A stretch of 64,000 nucleotides of DNA from Moringa oleifera. Its lineage: Eukaryota; Streptophyta; Magnoliopsida; Brassicales; Moringaceae. Within the stretch, counting starts at the first letter, position 1. Each line of letters starts with the position of its first letter. Shown piece after piece: positions 36,471-48,991 of this stretch. Under the pieces are notes generated by a model. That model was not told where the DNA came from and made no database searches. It worked only from the letters and a program-made list of their open reading frames with translations. Location of the stretch: assembly GCA_021397835.1 (NCBI GenBank), contig JAJFZO010000191.1, positions 7,259,001 to 7,323,000 on the forward strand, written 5' to 3'. The position numbers were made by a program, and so were the translations under genes.

Positions 36471-36989
36471 GTACTTATTCATCGTATGTTATCTTTTTAC
36501 ATTTATTTGTAAAAATTAAGTTGTTAACAACATGTTAGCAACCATATTGAAAGGAGAATAACTCTCCACTTTTTAGCAGCATGTTTTGATTATTTGCAAG
36601 AGTTAATTATTTAGAGGGATTCAATAGAAGAGTTTTGACAATTAATGGAAGTAATATGATCATGATAGCATAGTTTTTCTTCTTCCTCCATTTCTTATAT
36701 GAAAGGATAATATTTTTAACTCTTTTATTAAAACAGAGTCTGTCTATCGCGGTCAGGATAGCTCGATATGAATTATTCTCCTTTAAACATTATTGTAATT
36801 TTTTAATACCAATGCTCTTTTCTTTTTTAGTATAACTTTTTAATATCTTAATTGTAGCAACACATTGATATCTCGTTATTAGCTAATAGTGATGTCATAT
36901 ACACCAACATAAGTAGTTCAATGTTGAAAGCTTTGGGCCAATAACCCATGAATATGAAAATTACTTCATGAATTAGAATGTTTTGAAAT

Positions 36990-37390
36990 GATTGGAGTAA
37001 TGCCTTAGAAATTTGAAAATTACAACAAGGTTGGGGTAATGCACCATAAGGAGATGTTAATACTATTGGGAAAGTGCTCCGTAAGAAATAAATTGATATC
37101 GTTAGGGTAATGTCCTATAAGAAAACTGTTAGAATTGATGGGGTAATCCTAAATGAAGACGAGCAAAAAGTCTATTGCTGGGGGACTACCAAATGAAGAT
37201 GACAATAAAGGTTTTATTGATGATAACAATAAAAGCACTGAAGAGGTGAATGATGCTATGTGTGCCATGCTATAGCTAGCATTGCTTGTTGTAAAATATC
37301 CCATGAGTAATTGAATCTCCCAGTTAGATGACAATGTAGGCTTACCTAAAGTGAGAGTGTTGTAGGCCTACCTAAAGTGAGAGTGTTCTC
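36990..37390. repeat. Irregular 'ggggtaatg' repeats and a 26-bp tandem pair
   Basis: From 36991 to 37150 the phrase 'ttggggtaatg-cc-taagaa' recurs about five times at irregular 26-45 bp spacing. At 37336-37361 and 37362-37387 a 26-bp unit (gtaggcttacctaaagtgag then agtgtt) is repeated with one T/C change. Low-complexity, noncoding. Confidence 0.7.
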
Positions 37391-37760
37391 TGCTATAACT
37401 AGAAAAAAGAAAGGTGGTAGGTCCACACCCGTATATTAACCCCATAAAGAAATGAAGACGAGAATGTTCATTTGTATGAATTAAACAACACAATCTTCAT
37501 TGCCTATATTAAATTCATGACAATAAGTGATACTGTGTGAGTGCATTATGTCATAAGTTGTTTTAATTTAAATGTCATATTTTTTTTATGGATGTCAATA
37601 TTTCTACATGATAGTTCATATTACAATGTGGATATTAGTATTCAACATCACATGTCCATAATTTTTTAAGTATATAAGAACTCAAAATTTTAATTGTAAG
37701 AAAAAATGAGCGTAGCGTACATTTATTTTAATATATATATAGTCCAATTAAGTTTAGATT

Positions 37761-38030
37761 ATGATGATGTTAATAATTAAAGTGTTTACTGGAAATCAAT
37801 GCGTAATTGCATGGATTACGCAGGAGACAATTTGCACTTTCTTTGACCATGATGCTCATAGGATAGTTCTAATAGACCCTTATTTATATATGGGTCTTTC
37901 TAAACTTATAAGATTTACTGAAAATAGGGACTTAAGTACTATTAATACTGAGTTAGAGTGGGTTGATAATATTATTTTTTTAACTATACTAAAATATTGG
38001 TGTATTTTGGATGATCATAGTCATGCTTAA
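37761..38030 (+). pseudogene. Open frame within the Mutator-like remnant, possibly Ulp1-derived
   Basis: An 89-codon frame, MMMLIIKVFTGNQCVIAWIT ... VDNIIFLTILKYWCILDDH. The spacing of 'RIVLIDPY', 'VDNIIF' and 'YWCIL' loosely recalls the Ulp1/C48 peptidase core, in which the catalytic His lies in an HW pair. Here that position would be tyrosine. The likeness is weak and rests mainly on the DUF1985 text 1.4 kb upstream. It may be chance. Confidence 0.2.
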
Positions 38031-40650
38031 CTAAGGCATATAACAGATTTTAATATGATGATGAAGCGATGAGTCCCCCAAAAAACAAGAACCTAACTAC
38101 ATATAATTGGGATTAGCATGTAGGTTAGATATATGGGTTTCAAGATAAACTTACTTTTTCTATATAAATCGACTAAATAAAGAGCTTAGTTAGCTCACCT
38201 TTGATGGATGCTTCTTTAATTAATGGTTAGTGTTAGATATATTCAACGATGACCCACCCTATCCTAACTCATTACTTTTAAACATCCATTGCCAGTTTGT
38301 TCTAAAAAAGGAACTTCTACAATGGAAAAAAGAGTGAGTTTCTCGGTATTGTTTGTATTTGTATAGCTTTTATCCTTAACACACTACTAACCAAATAGGT
38401 ATTTTCGTCATTGTAGAGGCAACTATGAAGTGTTCTGGCTATGTTTTATTAAGATGATAATAGAATCGCCAATGTGATATCATATGGATTCAAAATACAA
38501 TGCCACAGCAATACATGTAAAAGAAGTTATTTGAGTTGTTAGGTTAAAAATGTAGTTGGTTAGTATGAAATGAATTGATGAATAAGTTTGTTTGGTCAAA
38601 CATTAATGCATAATAATTTTTATTTGTTATAGGTTACAATTTGTTCATAGGGTATTGGAGTTTATATTTATCAAATTTATTTAACATAGTATTTGGGTTT
38701 ACATTTATTAATAAGATACTCATTAAAGATAGGTATTTGCATGTTTTGTATGTTAATGAATAATGATTATAATTTTTTGACAAAGCATTTGTGTGTATAT
38801 ATATATATATATATATATTATAAAAGTTGCTGGGGTAATAATATAACTATGTTGAGCACAAATGCATAACATTTCACTTTGCTAGTGATTTCAAATGAGC
38901 TTTCCTAAATAGTTAACAAATCACTATTATTAAGTTGACTTACTATGGTGAACAATATCTAACTTTGGTAATGACACACATCATTATTATGATATTGATT
39001 AACTATTACAATAATATATGTCACAATGTAGTATAATAACTAACTACTATACTATCAAAATAATTACATTAGCATAGTGCATAACAAAATGAGTACTTTA
39101 TAATTAAAAAGTTTCACAATAATGCTAGATGAGAGCAAGGTAATTAAAATTATATATTGATTAGTCCAAAAATACTTGTGACATAAAATAGGTAATCTAT
39201 TTAGTTTCTATGGTTCCTTCATTTATTAATCGCATCAAGCTTATCAAGTTGATATGTGTCTATCGATTATGCTTAATAACCCCATAGTTGTGATATTTTC
39301 ATCAATATATCTTGAGCATAAAGGAGTTTGGTGTAGTTGATGACATTCCTAGATCTACTAATTGAGGGTTCTAACATGTCAAATGATTGTGATCATATTA
39401 TTCGCATTGAGAACTTTTTTTTACCTGAATTTCTTCCTGTTTGATGGAATTATTTGTTTTCTTCTATGTCTCGTTAACTTACCATTGTTTGGTGATAATA
39501 TAGTAAGTTTTTTATATGGTTTGAAACAAATTAATCATATTTTTCACCAATTAGTATAATTGTTTCTTTATATGCTTTGAGAAGATAAGCCTATTTGCAG
39601 TAATCTGTGCATAAAAAAATAAAATCCATGTTCTTTTCCTTGTTAGATTTAAGTAAAAAAAAAAAAAAATTATTATGGTGAGTTGATATGAAAGTAATAA
39701 ATCAAATAAGTAAAAATTTATGAAATCAACTAGTAAAATAAATAAATAAACAAATATATGTTCTATATACATATATATATATATATATATCAATATGATA
39801 GACAATATATCACTACACATATATGTTAAATAACTACGACAGTATATCATTATGATGGGCAATATATCACTACACCTATACGTTAAATAACTATGACAGA
39901 GCATTCAGTAAATTTTTTAATGATTTCAGAAATGTCACTTACCTAGCAGCTGCTAAAGAATGTGCAAATGACAGCAAATAAATCTCAAATTCATGGTAAA
40001 TGCATAAATGTTACTAAAAGTTAACTGTGACCTCTCTATCATGATGCTTAACCAAAAATATATTCTAATTACTTGATGTGATTGTCATCTAAAGTAAAGC
40101 TGTTTCCTTTTTTTTGGCAAAATTGCATATGTCATTTTAATAAGCTATAATGTATTAGCCTTCACCATTGTTCAATAGTCATGAAACCAATGTTGTATTA
40201 AGTCTCTCATGAAATCAACAAGGTTGGTCACAAGCAAAACTAGGGCACAAATTAAGATTCTTTATTATATTCATGATCATGATTTGATACTTTCTCCCCA
40301 GATAATGCATATATAACCACTTCTTAGAATTTTTTTTATTATATAAAGATGGGTAAAAAGAGGTAAGGTTGGCAACTCAAACATCAATTGCTTAAATTCA
40401 TTCAGTCAATAAACTCTTATATTTTTTGTAAAACAATTTAGATACATTATCCTTACCTATTCTTCATATTTTATGTCATATGTCATGCATATAACCCATG
40501 GGTAACATCAAGAAAAATCATGGTTTGTGCATTAGCTATACTAAAGGTTCTAGTTAGATACAAAATTAAGTCCATTGACATTATCAATTATATTCTTCAA
40601 TTGATTTAAAAATCACCTTTATGAATTTACATTTTTAGAATATCTATAAT
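38031..40650. other. AT-rich intergenic or element-internal DNA
   Basis: A (TA)n run lies at 38793-38820 and another near 39769-39790. At 39794-39850 and 39851-39900 a 57-bp unit is repeated with several changes ('tatgata gacaatatatcac' against 'tatgatgggcaatatatcac'). No gene. Confidence 0.55.
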
Positions 40651-40656
40651 CAAAAG

Positions 40657-41140
40657 CTAGTGAATATATCTACTCATTACTATGTTTGCAAGCAACGACA
40701 AACATGACACTGTTAAATTTTTCTTCAAACAAGTTCCATTGATTGCGATGATTGACTGAATCATTATATGACATTTTTTAAGTGACTGGCCTAATGTTGT
40801 GAAAAAGTATATAAAATATTCACTATCATTGGTTTTAATCTCAATTATGGTCCTTAGATTATTTTGTTCAAGCATGTAGTAATAAGAATAGATTTGCTGA
40901 TATGACTTGATTAGGTCCTTATATGATAAAACTAAAACATACTCTTTTACATTCATGCCTTACTATATAGTATTTAAATTCTATACATCTCATTCATGTA
41001 ATCGATTGTATCTTTTAGTTTTATGATGTGACCATTCATATATAACTTTTGAGCAATCACCTCCCTAATAAGCGTGATATTAGCTTAATGACATCTTCTA
41101 ATGAGCTTCCTCTAATATGCATGTGCTTCAGATCAAATCT
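40657..41140 (-). pseudogene. MURA-like (Mutator-like element) transposase fragment
   Basis: A minus-strand frame reads SYQQIYSYYYMLEQNNLRTI, then EYFIYFFTTLGQSLKKCH, then IIAINGTCLKKN. This is the order of the MULE transposase core ('Y-ML---NPGT', 'F-ALG-SI-GF', 'VVDGTFLK'). In place of the first catalytic Asp of the (V/I)DGTFLK box there is Asn (ING), so it could not be active. Upstream, at about 41010-41090, 'LIREVIAQKLYMNGHIIKLK' resembles the region ahead of this core. No zinc knuckle, no second or third acidic residue and no terminal inverted repeats were identified. Confidence 0.6.
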
Positions 41141-43070
41141 TCTTAGTTGGAAGAATGATCATTACAAACCACTATAAAAAATGACTTATTGTACTTTATT
41201 ATCCAAAATTCAAATTTTTTTGACAATATATATAGCCCAAGTGCACATTTTAAATCTTTTTTACTTAGGAAGAATTTACGATTGCAGAAGTGTGTGTGCC
41301 GGATCAACTGCTTTTATGGTACTCACTTCAACAATACAATAATTTTTTTTCCCCAAGATAATGTTATGTATCCCAACATCATTCAAGTTTTCGTCAACCT
41401 CATCATTCATAATATTGTCGACAAAATGATGTAGTGGCTTATCCTGTCCAAATTAGAGGTCTTCAATGAGTCGGCTCATTTTCAATCTTTATAATAGTAT
41501 GAAGCCGCATTTCCTCATTGTCTTGCCTAGTATTAGCTGTTTCTACCTTCTCATCTTTCAAATTTTACATCATGAACATTCATATTATTCATATTGTAAT
41601 TATCGAAAAAAATATAAGCCTACCTTGTTGTTGCCACTATATAAATTAAATTGGTCAGCCATCTTAGAAAGTACATATTCTTCATCATCGCCGCCCTTAA
41701 TTGATATGATTCAATTAGCCTTCATTGATACTTCTTCCTTATTTCTAACATGACGAGGGATAGATTGATTAGCTCTTTTTGGCATTACATCTTTGTCTTC
41801 ATCAATGCATCTTTTACTATTACTATGTGCATGTGCATGTGTATGGGCATGTGCATGCACATCTAAGACTATGTTCTTTGGAATAAGTGTACAAATGACC
41901 ATTGAAAAACTTGTCATATCACTATCTAGTAAGAATTTGAAGTTATTATCATTTGTTAGCTTTGTCCATAACTTACCTTCATCATTTTGATTTAGGATTC
42001 CAACTCAATTTCATGATTGCGACAATCAATATCTAGAACTGATTTAACCTGCTCCACTAATTCATTGTATAAGTAGCTCTTTGGGATCAACACTCCTTTC
42101 TTTTAGATAGCAATAATGAAATATATGCAATTCAAATCATTATCAATCTATTCTACATTGAAAGACACTAATACTTGAATATCATCAGCCATCTTATATC
42201 ATGACCAAAATAGAGCTCATTATCATAGTAATGACCTCTGTAAGTACTCTGCGTGCATTATACTATTTCTAATGCATTAACTCACTATGACAATATAACA
42301 AAATATTGCTACCACATTTGAAGTGATTATAGCCCATAAATATTAGTCACATGCTATAATAAATCATTATCATTAATAATATTAGCATATATAATTTATA
42401 AAATATAACAGCTATGTTTATCCGTGAAAACTCATTATCGTCAATTAAAACTTACCATCATTAAGCACAATGCATTATTAGAGTATAAGAAATAACTTAT
42501 CATCTAAAATAACTAAATTAACATGCATAAAACTAACATACATATGAATAGTACCTTTGTAACATTTGCTCTATTATCAAATAATACTAAATCCAGCAAA
42601 AAAAAAAAAGGTCTTTCCTAGCTCGAGTTCAATGCAGAATCTAAACATCTCACAAACACACAGAAAAAAACTAAAAAAAAAAAGATTAAAGCTTGGGTTT
42701 TAGCTAGCTGCTAGCGTACAGTCTCTATGTGAAACTTGAACATAAAAATTACTATGAAAAAATAAACCTAAAAATTATATTTAAGACTAGGTTTTAGCTG
42801 TCTATGTAGCCTTATCATCCACCAAAGCTAAAGAAGAAAAAATCATGAACTTGTAGTAAACATGTGCAGAAGAACTCATCAACTAGCTACTGCACGAAGT
42901 TAACCAAGGGAAAAACCTATAAAACAAAAAAAATTTAAGAATCTTTGCAGCTTCATTACCCATTATGATGTGAATTGATCTTTTTTCTGTGAAAGACCAC
43001 TTATCAAAGTATGCATCCCATTTTTCATAATGTGAAAATTCTGTCAAATTGTAGAAATGGAGGTGATAGA
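41141..43070. other. Remnant-rich intergenic DNA, no gene seen
   Basis: Scattered short frames on both strands without family likeness. A 'gtgcatgtgcatgtgtatgg' phrase lies near 41826. Part of this stretch may be the N-terminal end of the minus-strand Mutator-like gene. Confidence 0.35.
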
Positions 43071-43076
43071 ATGAGC

Positions 43077-43122
43077 TTTTTTTTTTTTTTTTTTTCCACA
43101 AGATCTTGGAAAAAAAAAAAAA
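43077..43122. repeat. T19/A13 foldback with AAGATCTT centre
   Basis: Nineteen T, then ccacAAGATCTTgg, then thirteen A. The arms (T)13CC and GG(A)13 pair around an AAGATCTT palindrome, with two unpaired bases. Possibly a decayed foldback end or slippage product. Confidence 0.7.
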
Positions 43123-43851
43123 GAGGAGAATGAGTTTCTCTCCATGTTAGCGAATAAAAAAAGAGAGATGTTTTAACTAACAGTATAATATACAGCCACT
43201 GCATTGTGATGCTAGAGAAAAATTGAGTTTTGACTGCCTGTAAGGAAGGGGCACCATGGTTTTCACAAGGAAAAAAAAAACTAAAATAATTTAAATTATT
43301 AATGTGATGATACTTTAATAAGAGAACTTTTTAAAATTATTTCCGTCAACTAATTTGATATACAATTGATTCAATTAATATAAAATAAAAAAATATGATT
43401 AATAATTTTTTTGTATTTATTTTATTGTTTATTTATACCATAAATTCGGCAAACCAAACCAAAAATGTATAATTTGTTAAACTTCTAGTCCAATGATAAT
43501 TTTGAAAGTTCATTTGATTCATGGAATAAATCACTTCATTTCAAACAGATTTTGAATTAGATTTTATTTGAGTGGTTTAGATGTAAATTAAAACCATTTG
43601 GTTTGGTAAAACAATAACTATTAATTCTGTGTTTCTTTTTTCAATTATTCAATCCCAATTATCTTTTTTTTTTTAACTCTAATGATTTCAAGCTTATTTG
43701 AACTTGATAATATATTGTCCAACCCAATTTGAAAAACATAGAAATTAAGTTTTTCCAGTTATATCTTTTAAAATAAAAAAAGATTACTAAATATATAATA
43801 TAAAAATATAATATAATTTACATATAACAAATTAAAAAAGATATTTCCTTA

Positions 43852-44703
43852 CAGCATGTTTGGTTGATAGGAATACCAATTCTTTTTCTACTTTATTCCG
43901 TATGAAATTGCTTTTTCAATGTATGATTCATTTTTATCGCAGAATTGTAATTCTTTAAAGAATTTCTATTTCTTGAAAACTCGGAATAGCTACTTCGAAG
44001 TGAATCTCGGAATTGCTATTCCATGAAAATAAGGAATTACTATATTTTTCTATTTCCAACATACCCTTGATAAAATTTTTAAATTACTATATCATATATA
44101 TATATATATAATAACTTCATTTTTTATTTTTTAAATAATTTACTAAAAAATAAAAAATAATAATATTATTAAAATATTAATTAATATTAATATTAATTTT
44201 ATAATATTAATATTTAAAAATAAAAAATAATTATTAACATATTATTTAGTTAATATTATTTTTGTAATAATAACATCTTTTTTATTTTTTAAATAATTTA
44301 TTAAACAATAAAAAATATTACTTTTATTAAAATATTAATTAATTGTAATTTTATAATATTAATATTTAAAAATAAAAACAATTACTAATATATTATTTAG
44401 TTAATATTATTTTTATAATAATTTATTATTATAAAATATTTATTAATTAATATTACTTTAATAAAAATTAATTAAATTATAATTTATTTAGTTAAAGGAT
44501 ATACTAGTCTTTTAATCTTACTTCAATTACTTTCCTACCTTGTTCTTTGATGAACCAAACATATGAAAATGAATTCATACTCTATTCAATTTCAATAAAA
44601 CCAAACATAATAATACATATTTTTTTTATTCTTTCTCTTTTTTATTATCAAAGAATACATTTTCTATTCCTTTTCTATTCTATTCTACAAACCAAACATG
44701 CCA
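43852..44703. mobile_element. Probable Tourist-like (PIF/Harbinger-type) MITE, 852 bp
   Basis: The ends read CAGCATGTTTGGTT at 43852 and AACCAAACATGCCA at 44703, an inverted repeat of 14 bp differing at its two outer bases. Both sides carry TTA (43849-43851 and 44704-44706), the TWA target duplication of PIF/Harbinger elements. The interior is very AT-rich with no reading frame. It holds an internal duplication: 'tttttattttttaaataatt' at about 44118 and again near 44280, each followed by 'ttaaaatattaattaat' text. The size is large for Tourist. Confidence 0.6.
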
Positions 44704-44706
44704 TTA

Positions 44707-45606
44707 GTTTATTTTATCAAAATAACTCTTTACTTATAAAAATTTGTTAATTGAATTCAAACCAAATTTAATATTCTCAATTTAAATTGAATCCGAGTTT
44801 GAGTTTAATGATTCTCAAACGATCTAAGTTAAAACAATGAAAGACCCACCTTCACTCGTTTCTTTAATAATTTATTTTTTATAAATAAGTTTGATGGTAA
44901 GTTGGCTACATTAGGTCTCATTAGAATTTAAAGCTTTTTATATCACAATTTCAGAAAAATTAATAACAAAGAATATTTTTTGGCGGGAAACCCTTTAATA
45001 TTAATAAAGATTTATACTTATATAAATTATATTATTTTTTAAAAAATAATATCATGTTAATTTATAATATTTATTTATTTTATTTAATTATCAAATATTA
45101 ACCTTTTTTTTTTGGCAAAAAATCTAACACAAATTATTTCAATAAAAGATTCATACTCTTTCATTGATCTACCATCAATTCTTTGTAACTTATTTTTTCG
45201 TCATTGAAAAACGAGAGTATAAAAATAGCATATACAAGAGAGTACTACTATTGATTTCTGAATTTCCAAAAATATTACTGTACTTTTGGTTTGTAATTTG
45301 AGCATTTTTTGCATCTCCAAACTGCTGCAAATGTCTTACCAACAATAAAGAATACTTACTAATTTCTTCCTGAATTCATTGAAATTATAGATTTACAACT
45401 GCCTATTTCCAGTTCTGAGAAACTATTGTGAACTAAATTGGTGAACAGTTGGCAAAAGGAATGGCAGAAAGAAGAGGAAGTGGTCCAAATAGAATTACAA
45501 AACACATGAATGGCATGACAAAAAGGATGGCAGATAGAGGGAATTTAGAAGATGAAAATATTAAGGGGCAAACAAAGTGCCAGAAAGTGGAAGAACAGCA
45601 TTTACT
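44707..45606. other. Intergenic DNA downstream of the hydrolase gene
   Basis: AT-rich to about 45260, then more balanced sequence that is probably the 3' UTR of the minus-strand hydrolase (45300-45606). No convincing AATAAA on the minus strand was found. Confidence 0.4.
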
Positions 45607-48600
45607 TCATTGAGCATGGGAATCAAGCCATGCAATTATGTCCTTGAGGACAGTAAAAATTCTGTCATCGGGTTCCCCTTCTAGAATGCAATGATAGCCT
45701 TCTTCATAGAGTTTTAGAGTTTTGTCCTTGCTGGATGCTTTCTCATAGAGAAATTGGCTCACCAAGGGATCAGTAACCTTGTCTGCAGCTCCATGAAGAA
45801 TCAGTAAAGGAGCAGAAACCTGCAATGCACCAAGAATTTGCTCAATTATCTTGCATATGATAACATGTACAAGCCTCTGGCAAAGAAAGTAATAATAATA
45901 TGCTCTCCGGGCCAATAAATAATAGAGACAGATAAAAAGTAATGAGAACTAACCTTCTTGACTTGCAGCTCAATATCACTGGTGGCTTTCAAAAGTTCAA
46001 CAGCAGTTTTCAGTCGCATTCGATCATTGTAACAAATCACATTGTAAATGGCCTGCACAAGGAAGAAAGCACCATGACTCATAATTCTCTTCTAAGATCA
46101 TCTAACAGCATAATGTTTTCTAGTTTCTCGTTATCATATTATTGAAGCTCCTGCCTGATCAATTGGAAGTCCCGTATCATTCATTTCTACCACTGATCAA
46201 AAGGCACAAAACCATGTCTGTCTTATGTTTTAGAATTCAAATTCATTCTAGCTGGAATTACAACCTAGTATGATCACCTTTGGTGGTTAGCATATCAGTC
46301 AACCAGTCAGTAACATTAATATGACTAGATCTCACTGTCATTCAGCAGTCCGACAGATGAATCAAAAGAAAGGGAAAGAAAAAAAAAAAGAAGGGCAAAA
46401 ATTCTGGTAATTATGAAATGCTGATGCTTGCATGCATTAGTGTGACAAGGAAAGCAAGATATGGTCATTCTTTCATGCTCTATGCAAATTACTTTTATCC
46501 TTGTTAAGGTATTTCTTGAGTCCCCGGGAAATTATGTCAGTATGTTTATGAATGCCTAACCAGCTATGTTTCAAATAAAGTATGGTGCAAAGCCTTTTTC
46601 AAACATGAATCTGTAGAATTGATATACTAGGTGGATGAAAGGCTGACCATTTTCCTCTTCCTCAGGTCTCTGAAGGCAAGCTCAGCCAGGTCTCTCTCAG
46701 GCAGTAGCTTCGCTTTTGGCATAACTTTGGACATAACTGTCAATACCTTCAAAACTGGTGCTGGAGGTGTCACGTCTTCTGCAATCTTAGCAGCAACTCA
46801 AGGTTAGCAACTTGGCATTAGTTAAATGGCACTACATTGTACAGATGCAAAGTTTTGATCTGGTGCCTTCCTGTAACAACTAATTTAGACAGGGATAGCA
46901 AGGATTTCAATGTGACATACAAAATCGGTTATACTGAGAGCACTATCTGGTCATGCTATCTGGAGATTGTTTGACGTATACTTAATAAGAGACAAGTATG
47001 GACCTCAATGATAAAAGAAAAGGAATGCATGATCACTTTCTACTTGGCTAGCATCTAAGTATAACAAGCCAGTCATCTCTCTTTAGTGGATCATTATTTT
47101 ACCAAATGAACCGCCCAAATAATGTTCATCAAAAGGTAAATGTCAAATTAAAAGGCAGTCACACATTTTGATATATCCACAACTTTTTCCAGACTAACTC
47201 TATGCTCCTAAAACAGGTTGCTAACTGAAACATGTTTACTGTATACCTTAGTGTATAAGGGCTGCTTTCAGTCCATGAAGTAGAGAAACCTAATCTGACT
47301 TAATATAGCACTCAGGACTCAGGACCAGAGTTATGCATTGCCATCTGTATTAACTCAGAGAACAAAGCTCACTTGCCTATGGTGGAATTTTTCTGCATCA
47401 TTTATCTTTGAAACAGCTTGAACCAGCTCTGCTAACAATTAAGGTAAAACAAAACATCAAGCCATCCACCTATCTCAAGACACAGGGCTTGGGAAGGTGC
47501 TAGAGTTGTTAGTATTGGCACATCAAGTACAAGGCAATGCACATGCCTAGTTGCCACTTTGCATTTTAAGTATAAACTTCCAAATTGGAAACTGTCTTCT
47601 TCTTTTCTGCTTTTGCCATCACTTCAGACTCAGCCACCTTCATCTCTAAATTTTCCCCTACTTCTAAGTATACCAATTTAAAACAGATACTTGTGCAGAA
47701 AAAAAGGGAAGTACAACTGATGACTTAAGAAATTCGATTACAGCAATTAATGCACAAAAGAATTATGGATATGAATTATTAGTACTTTGTAGCTTCCTAA
47801 TAAGGGCAACATATAAAGCACAAGAAAAAGGGATCACACCTTTATAGGTTATTTGAAGTGCAAAAATAGAAGTTGAGAGAAGTTAGCCATTGATTCCATA
47901 TTTTCAAGTACGTCATGCTAAGTTTTCATATACAAAAATAGGATTATAAGCTGTAAAAACCATCCAACCCCCTTTCGATTATTCATCTCACAAAGCTTAA
48001 GTTAATTCTTCATGCAATTGTATATGAACGAAAAATTTCATGAAGCAGATGACACTCAGTATGTTAGTGTTACCACAGGCAAGTTATTGCACTATTGAAG
48101 AAAGATGGAAAGTGAAACATATGAATGACGCAGCTATCTGAACTATAAATATGCTAATTCAGATACCAATGTTATCAATTGACTCAAGGTATCCCTACAG
48201 GAAAACAAAAAATAGCTTACTTTACACATTGGAGCTACAAGGAGTACTCCATCCCATTCTCGTGGTTGTTTTAAATGAATTTTGAGAGTAACAGCTCCAC
48301 CCATTGACTGTCCCAGTATGAAGTGAGGCAATCCTCTTAATTCAGGTCTGCCTGCCAAAAATAATTTAAACCAGTTGTTTCAACCAAGGTTATCCTATAT
48401 ATACACACACACACGCACACAATTAAAACAAAAGGGTCGGCACATATCAGACCTTTGATTTTTGTGTACTGCTCAATAACATCGTCAACCAAATCATTGA
48501 AACTTGGAATGTAACCATGCAATCCATCAGATAGACCAAAACCCGGATAGTCTATGGCATAAACACCATAACCAGATGCAGCTATTTGCTTGGCAATACC

Positions 48601-48946
48601 TGAAATTTCAACTTTTATATTACACATAAACTTTCACCGTGCCTGGGTAAAATACAAATGCCGAACACAAGTAATACTGCAAACCAGAGTTCCTTTCTTC
48701 AATGAAGAGATAGATTTGACAAACCTTCAAAGAAGAAAGTGCAAGTGTCACCATATCCATGGCAAAAGCAAACAGCACCTTTCATTCGAACACCCTGTTC
48801 TGGCATCCAGCTTTTGCAGAAAATTTGCATTCCCTTTAAATTGCTCTCGTACCACTATTATATGCCAGATAAAGATTCATCAATTTCTAAAACTGAAACC
48901 TCATTAGCTTCCCAAACTCAGCCCACCCAAACAAGGCAAAAAAGTG

Positions 48947-48991
<45 letters not shown>

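Noticed and set aside
41711..41990. His/Ala-rich minus-strand frame and Cys/Ala-rich plus-strand frame
   Set aside because: Both arise from the 'gtgcatgtgcat' simple repeat.
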